Source of the DNA: NVTR01 sp036479015
Lineage (GTDB): Bacteria; Pseudomonadota; Alphaproteobacteria; Rhodobacterales; Rhodobacteraceae
Length of the DNA: 64,000 nucleotides
NCBI GenBank assembly: GCA_036479015.1
Contig: JAZGFB010000037.1
Span: forward strand, 62,001 to 126,000
Direction of reading: 5' to 3'
The translations under genes were made by a program, and so were the position numbers. Numbering within the stretch: the stretch's first letter is position 1; each line of letters opens with the position of its first letter. Shown in pieces: positions 35,148-43,535 of the stretch. The notes under the pieces were generated by a model. It had not been told where the DNA came from. It saw nothing but the letters and a program-made list of their open reading frames with translations, and made no database searches.

Positions 35148-35858
35148 TCAAGACCGATGGTCAATTTGGGCCAATATTTCTTTTACCATTGCGCCGCCCG
35201 TTGGCTGGTTGGCAACTGCCACATGCGCCGGGGCAGGCCCATGCCACGCGGCTAAAACGCTTTCACTAATCGCCACCAGGATAAGCGGCGCACAGGCACG
35301 GCATTTTATAGCCTCATCCGAAAGTAACCTGGCGGAACGGGCGGAAAACAGGGGAACAATAACCGGTTCCTCCCCACATAAAAGCCCCTGCGCAACAGGG
35401 CTAAGCGACTGCGGGGTTTGCCGGTAGGCAATGGCACTATCAGTGTCTATTCCAGCACTATTCAGGTTTTCCGCCACGTCCCCCTGGGAATGTTCGCCCC
35501 GGATAAACAAGATCTTTCCACCCGGTTTGGCATCTTTGGTAACCTGAACCAGATCGCGCGACGTACCACCAGCAGAGGTTGTGATCATACCAAACTTGGC
35601 CGCAGCTTCGGCCGTTTTGTCGCCCACTGTGATTGCGCGGCGCCCCGCCAGATCAATGGATTTGGCGGCAGCAATAACCCCATTGCGCGATGCAAAAGCA
35701 AAAACCGCATAGGCATCACCATTCACCGGTATCGCCAAATGCTCAATCTGCATGACAGGCGAGATCACAACCACCACCTCTGGCCCCAAAAGCGCGCGAA
35801 ACTCTTGCGCTTGGGCGTTGGGTCGGGTCAGTAGAACCGTTGGATTTGGGCTTGGCAT
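35148..35858 (-). CDS. hemD: Uroporphyrinogen-III synthase
   Basis: This 236-residue protein of the HemD fold cyclises hydroxymethylbilane to uroporphyrinogen III. The family is weakly conserved. The recognisable stretches are VLLTRPNAQAQEF at the N-terminus, FASRNGVIAA, ITVGDKTAEAAAKFG, ILFIRGEHSQGDVAENL and VPLFSARSARLL. It is divergent from tsaD (72 bp) and upstream of the Mic60 and HemY genes, as is common in alphaproteobacteria. hemC is not adjacent in this window. Confidence 0.9.
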   Translation of the reverse strand: MPSPNPTVLLTRPNAQAQEFRALLGPEVVVVISPVMQIEHLAIPVNGDAYAVFAFASRNGVIAAAKSIDLAGRRAITVGDKTAEAAAKFGMITTSAGGTSRDLVQVTKDAKPGGKILFIRGEHSQGDVAENLNSAGIDTDSAIAYRQTPQSLSPVAQGLLCGEEPVIVPLFSARSARLLSDEAIKCRACAPLILVAISESVLAAWHGPAPAHVAVANQPTGGAMVKEILAQIDHRS

Positions 35859-35930
35859 GGCAGGACACGCTGTTGATTGGTGGGCCCCCCAGTGTTACCT
35901 GCCCCTAACGCGTCGCGCAATAAGGTCAAA

Positions 35931-37028
35931 ATGAATACATCACTGACGATACTGGGGCTGGAAAGCAGCTGTGATGATACTGCCGCGGCCGTGGTGCGCG
36001 CCCATGCTGGACAGCCTGCAACTATATTATCATCGGTAATTTTTGGGCAATCAGATCTACACGCAGAATTTGGCGGTGTGGTCCCCGAAATCGCCGCCCG
36101 CGCCCATGCTGAAAAGCTGGATATCGCGGTAAATCAGGCTCTAACGCAGGCGAAAATGACGTTAAGTGACATTGACGGCGTGGCGGTAACGGCGGGTCCC
36201 GGGCTTATCGGTGGGGTGTTGTCCGGGGTCATGTGCGCCAAGGGTATTGCTGTTGGTGCCGGGTTGCCGCTGATCGGTGTCAACCATTTGGCGGGCCATG
36301 CGCTGACGCCGCGCCTGACCGATAACGTGCAGTTTCCCTATCTGATGTTGCTGGTCTCTGGCGGCCATTGTCAGTTTCTTATTGTGAACGGCGCAGATGA
36401 TTTCACACGTTTGGGCAGCACCATTGACGACGCTCCGGGGGAAGCCTTTGACAAAGTCGCCCGCATGTTGGGCTTGGCCCAGCCCGGCGGCCCAGCGGTG
36501 GAAGCTGCGGCCACCAAGGGTGATCCGCTCCGGTTCAAATTCCCCAGACCACTGCTTGACCGGGCCGGGTGCGACATGTCGTTTTCCGGGCTGAAAACGG
36601 CCGTTCTGCGGGCGCGCAATCAACGTGTTGAGCAAAATGATGGCCTGTTACAACAGGATCGGGCCGATATTTGCGCCGGGTTTCAAGCAGCGGTTGTTGA
36701 TGTCTTTTCCGCCAAAGCCCGCGTCGCACTTGACCTGTATCTGAAACAAAATCCCGCCAACCCAGTATTTGCAGTTGCTGGCGGTGTTGCGGCAAATATT
36801 GCCATTCGCTCAGCGTTAGAGACTGTTTCAGCCTCAGCAAATGCCCAATTTGTCGCCCCACCGCTTGCCCTGTGCACTGATAATGGCGCCATGATCGCCT
36901 GGGCTGGCATAGAACGGTATCGCGCCGGACTGTTTGATGACATTAGCCTTGGCGCGCGGCCCCGTTGGCCCCTTGACACCAGCACCCCGTCACTGTTGGG
37001 TTCAGGCAAAAAAGGGGCCAAGGCATGA
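35931..37028 (+). CDS. tsaD: tRNA N6-adenosine threonylcarbamoyltransferase TsaD
   Basis: This 365-residue ASKHA ATPase transfers the threonylcarbamoyl group to A37 of ANN-decoding tRNAs with TsaB, TsaE and TsaC. Signs are LGLESSCDDTAAAVV, the metal-binding NHLAGH pair, MLLVSGGHCQF and VAGGVAANIAIR. The ATG at 35931 fits homologues; an in-frame ATG at 35877 would add residues before the conserved start. It overlaps gpsA by 4 bp. The partner tsaE is in this window at 46.7 kb. Confidence 0.96.
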   Translation: MNTSLTILGLESSCDDTAAAVVRAHAGQPATILSSVIFGQSDLHAEFGGVVPEIAARAHAEKLDIAVNQALTQAKMTLSDIDGVAVTAGPGLIGGVLSGVMCAKGIAVGAGLPLIGVNHLAGHALTPRLTDNVQFPYLMLLVSGGHCQFLIVNGADDFTRLGSTIDDAPGEAFDKVARMLGLAQPGGPAVEAAATKGDPLRFKFPRPLLDRAGCDMSFSGLKTAVLRARNQRVEQNDGLLQQDRADICAGFQAAVVDVFSAKARVALDLYLKQNPANPVFAVAGGVAANIAIRSALETVSASANAQFVAPPLALCTDNGAMIAWAGIERYRAGLFDDISLGARPRWPLDTSTPSLLGSGKKGAKA

Positions 37029-37987
37029 GCGAAGTATCTATATTTGGGGCAGGTGCCTTTGGCACAGCACTGGCGATATCACTGGCCAACGATGGCCACA
37101 GCGTTGACCTGGTCGCCCGCACCCAAGACCACGCAAACGCCATGGGTAAAGATCGCACAAATGCCACGCGCCTGCCTGGGGTACGATTTCCCAAAAACCT
37201 GAAAATTTTAGGGACTTGCCCCGATCCGGCACTGATATGCCTGCTGGTGGTGCCAACCCAGCAACTGGCCGGGTTTTTGCACGCCAACCGCCAGGCATTT
37301 ATTGGACGAACCCTAGTGGCCTGTTGCAAAGGTGTTGATGTGAAAACCGGGCTGGGCCCAACCGACATAATCGCCAAGAACTGCCCAACATCAGAGGCGG
37401 CGGTGCTTTCCGGCCCCAGTTTTGCCGTCGATATTGCGGCCGGGTTGCCCACGGCTTTGACCATCGCATCCCAATCCGAAAAAACAGCGCAATATTTGCA
37501 AAGTGTTTTATCCACCCGGACACTACGGCTGTATCGCAGCACCGACACCACCGGTGTCCAGCTGGGCGGTGCCCTGAAAAATGTCATGGCCATTGCTTCT
37601 GGCATTGCCATAGGTGCCGGGCTGGGGGAAAGTGCGCGCGCAGCCCTGATGACCCGTGGTTACGAAGAACTGCGGCGGTTTTCCCGCTCTGCCGGGGCCG
37701 GGGCGGAAACCCTGGCAGGCCTGTCGGGTCTGGGGGATCTGGTGCTAACCTGCACCTCATCCAAGTCACGAAATTTTGTGCATGGCTGCACGCTTGGCAA
37801 AGCTGAAACACCCGACGAAAGTGTCACTGTTGAAGGGGTTTCAACCGCAATTGCCGTTACAGAACTGGCCAAATCCCGCGATATTGACATGCCAATCACC
37901 TTTGCTGTTGCCGCTTTGGTATCCGGGCAAATCACCGTGCGCGAAGCCATAGACATGCTGTTAGAACGCCCTTTGAAAAAGGAATAA
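37025..37987 (+). CDS. gpsA: NAD(P)H-dependent glycerol-3-phosphate dehydrogenase
   Basis: This 320-residue enzyme reduces dihydroxyacetone phosphate to sn-glycerol-3-phosphate for phospholipid synthesis. It has the N-terminal Rossmann motif SIFGAGAFGTALAI, the LSGPSFAVDIAAGLPTALT block, catalytic Lys in QLGGALKNVMAIASG and the GLSGLGDLVLTC segment. It overlaps tsaD by 4 bp and an EVE-domain gene follows 4 bp later, a common alphaproteobacterial cluster (tsaD-gpsA-EVE). Confidence 0.96.
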   Translation: MSEVSIFGAGAFGTALAISLANDGHSVDLVARTQDHANAMGKDRTNATRLPGVRFPKNLKILGTCPDPALICLLVVPTQQLAGFLHANRQAFIGRTLVACCKGVDVKTGLGPTDIIAKNCPTSEAAVLSGPSFAVDIAAGLPTALTIASQSEKTAQYLQSVLSTRTLRLYRSTDTTGVQLGGALKNVMAIASGIAIGAGLGESARAALMTRGYEELRRFSRSAGAGAETLAGLSGLGDLVLTCTSSKSRNFVHGCTLGKAETPDESVTVEGVSTAIAVTELAKSRDIDMPITFAVAALVSGQITVREAIDMLLERPLKKE

Positions 37988-37991
37988 GGCC

Positions 37992-38405
37992 ATGCAATAT
38001 TGGTTATTCAAATCAGAAACCGCAACCTGGAGCTGGGAACAACAGCTGGCCAAGGGCGATGCTGGCGAAGAATGGGATGGCATCCGAAACTATCAGGCCC
38101 GCAACAACATGCGCCTGATGGAACTGGGCGATCTGGGGTTTTTCTATCTGTCGCAAAAAGAAAAAGCCGTTGTCGGAATAGTTGAAGTCTGCGCCCTGAT
38201 CCACCCGGACAGCACCATTGATGACGCGCGCTGGGAATGTGTTGACATCAAAGCCGTCAAATCCGTGCCAAACCCCGTGACCCTGGCCATGTGCAAAGAC
38301 ACCCCAGCGCTGGCCGATATGGTGCTGGTGAACAATACCCGATTGTCTGTTCAGCCTGTGGCAAAAACCGAATGGGACATCGTCTGTAAGATGGGCGGGC
38401 TATAG
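37992..38405 (+). CDS. EVE domain-containing protein
   Basis: This 137-residue protein is a single EVE domain (PUA-like; thymocyte nuclear protein 1 type). The start is MQYWLFKSETATWSWEQQ; EEWDGIRNYQARNNMR and LGDLGFFYLSQKEKAVVGIVEV follow. EVE domains read modified bases in DNA or RNA; which base is recognised here is unknown. It lies four bases after gpsA, in the tsaD operon. Confidence 0.93.
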   Translation: MQYWLFKSETATWSWEQQLAKGDAGEEWDGIRNYQARNNMRLMELGDLGFFYLSQKEKAVVGIVEVCALIHPDSTIDDARWECVDIKAVKSVPNPVTLAMCKDTPALADMVLVNNTRLSVQPVAKTEWDIVCKMGGL

Positions 38406-38466
38406 GGCCTGGCTTTTCAAACCGGTTCGCATAATAGTCTATTCATAGAAAATCGGAGGATTGTGA

Positions 38467-38859
38467 ATGGAATATATAGCAGTATTGGCGGCCGCGGCCG
38501 GGGCATATGCGTTTGGCGCGTTCTGGTACATGGTCAACGGCAAACGCTGGATGACAGCTGCCGGCATCACGGCAGAACAGGTTGCAGGCGGTGCCGGAAA
38601 AAACCCGGGCCCGTTTATTATCAGTGCGATCATGGTCATTATCGTCGCCGGAATGATGCGCCACGTTTTTGGAATGGCGGGCATTGATACCATTGATAAG
38701 GGGCTTCTAGCAGGCCTTGGGCTTGGCGCGTTCATCGTGGCACCCTGGATCGTCACCAATTACGCCTATTCCATGCGGCCCAAAACACTGACAGTCATCG
38801 ACGGTGCCTATGCCATTATCGGCTGCACCATCATCGGAACAATTCTGACGTTGTTTTAA
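38467..38859 (+). CDS. DUF1761 membrane protein
   Basis: This 130-residue protein has four hydrophobic segments (start MEYIAVLAAAAGAYAFGAFWYM, then GPFIISAIMVIIVAGMM, LLAGLGLGAFIVAPWIVTNYA and AIIGCTIIGTILTLF). This and the motif GAFWYMVNGKRWMTAAG match DUF1761. The function is unknown. A strong GGAGG Shine-Dalgarno lies 9 bases before the ATG. It is 61 bp after the EVE gene and may end the tsaD operon; an 11-bp hairpin follows the stop. Confidence 0.88.
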   Translation: MEYIAVLAAAAGAYAFGAFWYMVNGKRWMTAAGITAEQVAGGAGKNPGPFIISAIMVIIVAGMMRHVFGMAGIDTIDKGLLAGLGLGAFIVAPWIVTNYAYSMRPKTLTVIDGAYAIIGCTIIGTILTLF

Positions 38860-38866
38860 AGATTTT

Positions 38867-38892
38867 GGGGGCCCCAACCCCTTGGGGCCCCC
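38867..38892. repeat. Perfect 11-bp inverted repeat after the DUF1761 gene
   Basis: GGGGGCCCCAA (38867-38877) and TTGGGGCCCCC (38882-38892) flank a CCCC loop, 7 bp after the DUF1761 stop. The stem is very strong but no T-tract follows on either strand, so it could stabilise the mRNA end, stall polymerase with Rho, or be an intergenic repeat copy. Nothing else is recognisable between here and 39046. Confidence 0.6.
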
Positions 38893-39046
38893 CGTTCCCA
38901 CATGCTCCCATACCACCACACGTGTTCAAATTCTCCGGCCAACCTTACCGGCTGATAGCCAGTGCATAAATCCCATGGCGATTCTGAGCAAACGCTAAGT
39001 GCCTAGAATACCGTTCAAATCCAACCCGGTATTGTTTGCGGCAGGC

Positions 39047-39075
39047 AAAAAAAACGCCCACCAAACTGGCAGGCG
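39047..39075 (-). terminator. Rho-independent terminator of the DUF2853 gene
   Basis: On the - strand a 9-bp stem (CGCCTGCCA / TGGTGGGCG with two G-T pairs) and a 3-base loop are followed by eight T (39047-39054 read as A on the + strand). It lies 24 bp after the DUF2853 stop codon at 39099. Confidence 0.85.
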
Positions 39076-39098
39076 CTCATTTAATGCTTTGACAGAAA

Positions 39099-39440
39099 TT
39101 ACCCGTAAACGGATTCTTTACCAAAATGCTTTGTCAGCATGTAATAAACCACAGCCCGGTATTTGTTCCGCTCTGAGCGGCCGTATGTTTCAATTGCCTT
39201 GTTAATGGCATCCATAAGCTCTGGACCATCAGACAGGCCCAGCTTTTTCATCAGAAAGTTTTCTTTTACAGTCTCCAGCTCGCTGGCCTGTGTGGCCGCA
39301 ACGGTCGAAGCATCGGCATTATAAATTGCCGGTCCGCAGCCGATGGTAACTTTTGTCAAAAGATCCATATCTGGCGACATGCCACATTTGTTTTTCAAAT
39401 CATCCGCGTATTGTACGATTAAATCGTCTCTCTTACCCAT
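39099..39440 (-). CDS. DUF2853 family protein
   Basis: This 113-residue protein matches the DUF2853 family through MGKRDDLIVQYADDLKNKCG, LLTKVTIGCGPAIYNADAST, KENFLMKKLGLSDGPEL and a C-terminal NKYRAVVYYMLTKHFGKE. It is mostly helical, without signal or membrane segment. The function is unknown. The ATG at 39440 is chosen because GGGAGAG stands 5-11 bases upstream; an in-frame upstream start is not supported. It is a single-gene unit with its own terminator. Confidence 0.92.
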   Translation of the reverse strand: MGKRDDLIVQYADDLKNKCGMSPDMDLLTKVTIGCGPAIYNADASTVAATQASELETVKENFLMKKLGLSDGPELMDAINKAIETYGRSERNKYRAVVYYMLTKHFGKESVYG

Positions 39441-39625
39441 TAAATCTCTCCCTACTGTTGTCAGGCCATAGCCCATTTATAGAACCCAGGTCCATTAATA
39501 CGCTGAACAGTAGAGGGTAGGTAAATTTAACAAAAGGGGAAATTAACCACGTTTTTCACTGTAAGTGAAAACTTGCCGTCGGGCCGGGGTGCCAGATAAG
39601 AATTCCAGCACCCCCGCCAATTAGC

Positions 39626-41020
39626 TTAATAGCGGTAATGTTCCGGCTTGAACGGGCCATCTGGTGACACGCCAATATAACTTGCCTGCTCCGGGTTAAG
39701 CTTTGACAACTTAACGCCGATCCGGTCCAGGTGTAGACGCGCTACTTTTTCGTCCAGATGCTTGGGCAAGATATACACATCATTTTTGTAGTCATCGCCT
39801 TTGGTCCACAGCTCAATTTGGGCCAAAACCTGGTTGGTAAAGCTGGCCGACATCACAAAACTGGGGTGCCCCGTGGCGTTGCCAAGGTTCAGCAAACGTC
39901 CCTCTGACAGCAGAATAATCCGGTTGCCGGATGGCATTTCGATCATATCCACCTGTTCTTTGATGTTGGTCCATTTGTGATTTCGCAGGTTGGCCACCTG
40001 AATTTCATTGTCGAAATGGCCAATATTACCCAGGATCGCCATGTCCTTCATTTCGCGCATGTGCTCAATACGAACCACGTCTTTGTTGCCCGTGGTGGTG
40101 ATGACAATATCAACACTGTCAATCACGTCTTCCAGCAGCACAACTTCATAGCCATCCATGGCCGCCTGAAGCGCACAAATAGGGTCTACTTCAGTAACTT
40201 TAACCCGTGCACCGGCACCTGATAGCGATGCAGCAGAGCCTTTTCCAACGTCGCCATAGCCACAAACCACGGCCACTTTACCGGCCATCATGGTGTCCGT
40301 TGCGCGGCGAATACCGTCAACCAGGCTTTCTTTGCAGCCGTACTTATTGTCAAATTTTGACTTGGTGACACTGTCATTTACGTTAATCGCCGGGAACGGC
40401 AGCAGGCCGTCTTTCACCAGCTCATACAACCGATGAACACCGGTTGTTGTTTCCTCAGACACGCCCTGGATCGCGTCGCGCTGTTTGGTAAACCAGCCGG
40501 GGCTGGACGCCATGCGCTTTTTGATCTGCGCGTAAATTGCTTCTTCTTCTTCAGAATTAGGCATTTCCAACAGTTCGGTTTCACCGGCCTCAGCCCGTGC
40601 GCCCAGCAAAATGTACAATGTAGCGTCGCCGCCATCGTCCAGGATCAGGTTGCAGGTGCCTTCTTCAAACAGGAAAATACGATCCTGATAGTCCCAATGC
40701 TCGGTCAAAGACTGGCCCTTGATGGCAAATACCGGAATGCCGCCATCGGCGATCACCGCCGCCGCGTGGTCCTGGGTTGAAAAGATATTGCACGACGCCC
40801 AGCGCACCTGGGCACCCAATGCCACCAGTGTTTCAATCAGGCAGGCCGTTTGAATTGTCATATGCAATGACCCGGCAATACGCGCGCCCTTCAATGGTTT
40901 GCTGTCGCCATATTCCTTGCGCAGCGCCATCAGGCCCGGCATTTCGGTTTCCGCTATATCCAGCTCTTTTCGGCCAAATTCAGCCAGTGAAATGTCTTTT
41001 ACTATGTAATCGTTTGGCAT
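39626..41020 (-). CDS. ahcY: Adenosylhomocysteinase (SAH hydrolase)
   Basis: This 464-residue NAD+-dependent enzyme splits S-adenosylhomocysteine into adenosine and homocysteine, clearing the product of methylation reactions. Typical stretches are MTIQTACLIETLVALGAQVRW, NCNIFSTQDHAA-like WASCNIFSTQDHAA, the NAD motif VVCGYGDVGKGSAASL, the NVNDSVTKSKFDNKYG block with catalytic Lys, and the C-terminal HLDRIGVKLSKLNPEQASYIG with KPEHYRY end. An AGGAGC ribosome site lies 8 bases before the ATG. In Rhodobacter ahcY also lies near regA. Confidence 0.97.
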   Translation of the reverse strand: MPNDYIVKDISLAEFGRKELDIAETEMPGLMALRKEYGDSKPLKGARIAGSLHMTIQTACLIETLVALGAQVRWASCNIFSTQDHAAAVIADGGIPVFAIKGQSLTEHWDYQDRIFLFEEGTCNLILDDGGDATLYILLGARAEAGETELLEMPNSEEEEAIYAQIKKRMASSPGWFTKQRDAIQGVSEETTTGVHRLYELVKDGLLPFPAINVNDSVTKSKFDNKYGCKESLVDGIRRATDTMMAGKVAVVCGYGDVGKGSAASLSGAGARVKVTEVDPICALQAAMDGYEVVLLEDVIDSVDIVITTTGNKDVVRIEHMREMKDMAILGNIGHFDNEIQVANLRNHKWTNIKEQVDMIEMPSGNRIILLSEGRLLNLGNATGHPSFVMSASFTNQVLAQIELWTKGDDYKNDVYILPKHLDEKVARLHLDRIGVKLSKLNPEQASYIGVSPDGPFKPEHYRY

Positions 41021-41027
41021 TTAGCCT

Positions 41028-41073
41028 GCTCCTGATACGTCTGATTTGGCGCTCAGATAGCACCCAAAAGGTG
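41028..41073 (-). promoter_or_regulatory. Structured ahcY leader with two small hairpins (unassigned)
   Basis: In the ahcY 5' leader, read on the - strand, a CACC-TTTTG(G)-GGTG-type hairpin (41061-41073) is followed by TCTGA-GCGCCAAA-TCAGA (41040-41057) and then the AGGAGC ribosome site (41028-41033). Such an arrangement could place the Shine-Dalgarno under structural control. It does not match my recollection of the SAH or SAM/SAH riboswitch consensus, so no class is assigned. Low confidence. Confidence 0.25.
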
Positions 41074-41129
41074 TCTCGACAATGGCCGCCTTGGTTGGGT
41101 AACGTCCGCAGAACAATTATGGGGTATCA

Positions 41130-41720
41130 ATGAAGCAACCGCGCGCATGGCAACGGATGTTATCGGGTCGCAGGCTAGACCTGCTTGACCCGACACCGAT
41201 GGATATCGAAATACAAGATATCGCCCACGGGTTGTCATTTGTTGCCCGCTGGAACGGCCAGACGATCGGCGATTATCCCTATTCAGTGGCCGAACATTCG
41301 CTGCTGGTAGAGCGGCTGTTTTCACAGCTTAACCCCAACATTGCGCCGCGCTGGAAATTGGCGGCCTTGCTGCATGACGCCCCGGAATACGTGATCGGCG
41401 ATATGATCAGCCCGGTAAAGGCCGCCGTTGGCCCCGGATATGGCGCGCTGGATGATCGCCTTATGGCGGCAATCCATCTGAAATTTGGCCTGCCTGCGCA
41501 GATCCCGGTGGCGATAAAGCGCCAGATTAAAACTGCCGACAAAACAAGCGCCTGGCTGGAAGCCGTTCAAATTGCCGGGTTTTCCAATGCCGAGGCAGAT
41601 CGTCTGTTTGGCACGCAAAAACAGACCCTAATTCAGGGAATTTCGATAATTCTGCGCCCGCCAATAGACGCACGAAGCGACTTTACCCAACGCCACAACA
41701 CCCTGTTGAAAGAAATTTAA
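41130..41720 (+). CDS. HD-domain phosphohydrolase
   Basis: This 196-residue protein has the HD metal site: His in YSVAEHSLLVER, the His-Asp pair in AALLHDAPEYVIGD, and Asp in IKTADKTSAWLEAV. The same fold is found in YfbR 5'-nucleotidases and dGTPase-like enzymes, and the substrate here is not known; a nucleotide role is plausible (inference). It is divergent from ahcY with 109 bp between and is followed without gap by a GNAT gene. Confidence 0.88.
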   Translation: MKQPRAWQRMLSGRRLDLLDPTPMDIEIQDIAHGLSFVARWNGQTIGDYPYSVAEHSLLVERLFSQLNPNIAPRWKLAALLHDAPEYVIGDMISPVKAAVGPGYGALDDRLMAAIHLKFGLPAQIPVAIKRQIKTADKTSAWLEAVQIAGFSNAEADRLFGTQKQTLIQGISIILRPPIDARSDFTQRHNTLLKEI

Positions 41721-42227
41721 ATGCCGGTAAATACCCGAATGGCGACCCCGCTAGATGCCAACGATATGTCAAACCTGTTGAACCATATCATCCAAACCGG
41801 CGGCACAACCGCGCATCAGACCGCGTTCACAAACCAGCGCATGCAAGATCACTATATCAACCCGGAAAATGGTATTGCCTGCGTGATTGCCGAGGTTGAC
41901 CAAAAGATTGTCGGCTTTCAATCCATCCAGTGGCCAAACCCCAACGGGGCTGACCCTGATCAACTGGCCCAGGACTGGGCGATTATTGCGACCTTTGTGA
42001 AACAGGGAATGACCGGGGCCGGTATTGGTACGGCACTGTTTTCGGCCACCAAGATTATTGCTCAAAATGCCGGCGCAGTTGCAATAGATGCAACCATCCG
42101 CGCCGATAATGTGGGCGGATTGCGATTCTATTCAAAACTGGGGTTCGTTGACTACAAAACAACCGAAACAGTTCCACTAACCGACGGCACGCCAGTAAAT
42201 CGGATTAGCAAACGCTATGATCTGTGA
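41721..42227 (+). CDS. GNAT-family N-acetyltransferase
   Basis: This 168-residue GNAT protein has GIACVIAEVDQKIVGFQSIQW as strands 2-3, motif A with the acetyl-CoA loop KQGMTGAGIGTALFSAT, and motif B ADNVGGLRFYSKLGFVDY. The acceptor substrate is unknown. The ATG abuts the TAA of the HD gene, and its TGA abuts the stop of convergent regA exactly, leaving no spacer. Confidence 0.88.
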   Translation: MPVNTRMATPLDANDMSNLLNHIIQTGGTTAHQTAFTNQRMQDHYINPENGIACVIAEVDQKIVGFQSIQWPNPNGADPDQLAQDWAIIATFVKQGMTGAGIGTALFSATKIIAQNAGAVAIDATIRADNVGGLRFYSKLGFVDYKTTETVPLTDGTPVNRISKRYDL

Positions 42228-42782
42228 TCAGCGCGGGCTGCGCTTGGCCAAAATCCGCTGCAAAGTCCGGCGGTGCATGCTTAGGCGGCGCGCTGTTTCG
42301 CTGACATTGCGATCACATAATTCATAGACCCGCTGAATATGCTCCCAACGTACCCGATCCGCCGACATTGGGTTTTCCGGTGGCGGCGGCAGCTTATCAC
42401 CCGTGGCCAACAGAGCGTTGGTGATATCATTGGCGTCAGCTGGCTTTGACAGGTAATCGGTCGCGCCGATTTTCACCGCCGTTACCGCAGTAGCAATAGC
42501 CCCATAGCCCGTCAAAACAACGATCCGGCTGTCCGGGCGTTTGGCGCGAATGTTTTCCACCACGTCCAACCCATTGCCATCTTCCAAGCGCAGATCAACC
42601 ACCGCATAGGCCGGTGGACGGGCGGTTGATATGGCCTTTCCAGCGGCAACCGAACCAGCAGTTTCCGGGCTAAAGCCGCGTTTTTCCATGGCTCTGGACA
42701 GACGTTTCAGAAACGGCTCGTCGTCATCAACCAGCAAAAGCGATGTATCGCTGCCCAGCTCAAACTTGGTTGCCTCGGTCAT
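42228..42782 (-). CDS. regA: RegA/PrrA/ActR-type response regulator
   Basis: This 184-residue protein, the same length as Rhodobacter RegA, has a receiver domain with phospho-acceptor Asp63 in VVDLRLEDGNG, Asp19-Asp21 in LLLVDDDEP and Lys in YLSKPAD. A proline linker (PPPPEN) and a C-terminal Fis-type helix-turn-helix (NVSETARRLSMHRRTLQRILAKRSPR) follow. RegA controls photosynthesis, respiration, nitrogen and carbon fixation in response to redox via RegB. The ATG at 42782 is preferred, with AAAGGAC upstream, over an in-frame ATG nine codons earlier. hvrA, which follows regA in Rhodobacter, is not present here. Confidence 0.96.
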   Translation of the reverse strand: MTEATKFELGSDTSLLLVDDDEPFLKRLSRAMEKRGFSPETAGSVAAGKAISTARPPAYAVVDLRLEDGNGLDVVENIRAKRPDSRIVVLTGYGAIATAVTAVKIGATDYLSKPADANDITNALLATGDKLPPPPENPMSADRVRWEHIQRVYELCDRNVSETARRLSMHRRTLQRILAKRSPR

Positions 42783-42840
42783 AAGGTGTCCTTTCGCTCT
42801 CATATTCAATAATAGAGATGTGTTCCCAAAAAGTCAATGT

Positions 42841-43476
42841 TCAGCCTATTTCCTGCAAGAAGCACGCCGCAGTATCAGCAACGTGTTCCGGGCTTTCATC
42901 ATTCTTGAAAAAATTGACAAACCCAACCCCCGGCAAAACCAGATAGCTGAATGTTGAATGGTCCATCAAATAGTATTCATCACCGGTTTCTTGTTTCTTA
43001 TAGTATGTCCTATAGATCTGAGAAGCAGCTTTTATCTGATCAAGCGTTCCGGTCAGCCCAAGCATATTCTGGTGCATATAACCAACATATTCAGCCAAAA
43101 CCTCCGGCGTGTCCCGCTCTGGATCAATGGTGATAAACACTGGCCTTATATCCAGACCACGCTTGGTCAACAGGTCAACCGCATCGGCATTGCGGGCAAC
43201 ATCAAGCGGGCAAACATCCGGGCAAAACGTATAGCCAAAATATACCAGGCCAGGCCGGGAAAACACGTCGCTGTCTGTCACTGCCATTCCGGTATGGTCG
43301 GTCAGGGTGAAAGCCCCGCCAATAGAACCCGCACCACCGGCAATTGCCCCGGTTCCGCATTTTTCAAACAAACCACCCGCGCCGCCAAATACCATGGCCC
43401 ATAGCCCCAGTGATGCCCCAACCGCAGCCAGACCTGCGCCTGCAGCAATAAACAACCGATTTTGTCCCATACCCAT
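42841..43476 (-). CDS. senC: SCO1/SenC/PrrC copper protein
   Basis: This 211-residue protein has an N-terminal membrane anchor (about 8-33) and a thioredoxin-like SCO domain. The copper motif is CPDVCP in YFGYTFCPDVCPLDVARN, with the third ligand His in LMDHSTFSYLV. SCO proteins insert copper into cytochrome oxidase CuA and, as PrrC/SenC, link cbb3-type oxidase activity to the RegB/PrrB kinase. It is upstream of regA on the same strand and divergent from regB, as in Rhodobacter. Confidence 0.95.
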   Translation of the reverse strand: MGMGQNRLFIAAGAGLAAVGASLGLWAMVFGGAGGLFEKCGTGAIAGGAGSIGGAFTLTDHTGMAVTDSDVFSRPGLVYFGYTFCPDVCPLDVARNADAVDLLTKRGLDIRPVFITIDPERDTPEVLAEYVGYMHQNMLGLTGTLDQIKAASQIYRTYYKKQETGDEYYLMDHSTFSYLVLPGVGFVNFFKNDESPEHVADTAACFLQEIG

Positions 43477-43535
43477 ATCACCCTATTACGCTGCACGTTG
43501 ATCCTCTGGATCAGCCTGGCTAACAAGGGGTAACA

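Noticed and set aside
36943..37611. 222-codon frame on the - strand over gpsA
   Set aside because: Antisense to gpsA, whose motifs are intact; no domain or ribosome site.
39553..39571. TTTTCACT-GTA-AGTGAAAA palindrome after ahcY as a terminator
   Set aside because: The stem is AT-rich and no separate T-tract follows on the - strand; it may be chance or an operator.
41018..41130. Known SAH or SAM/SAH riboswitch before ahcY
   Set aside because: The remembered consensus blocks (for SAM/SAH, an ACGGCTTCCTG-like core) are missing; only unclassified hairpins are seen.
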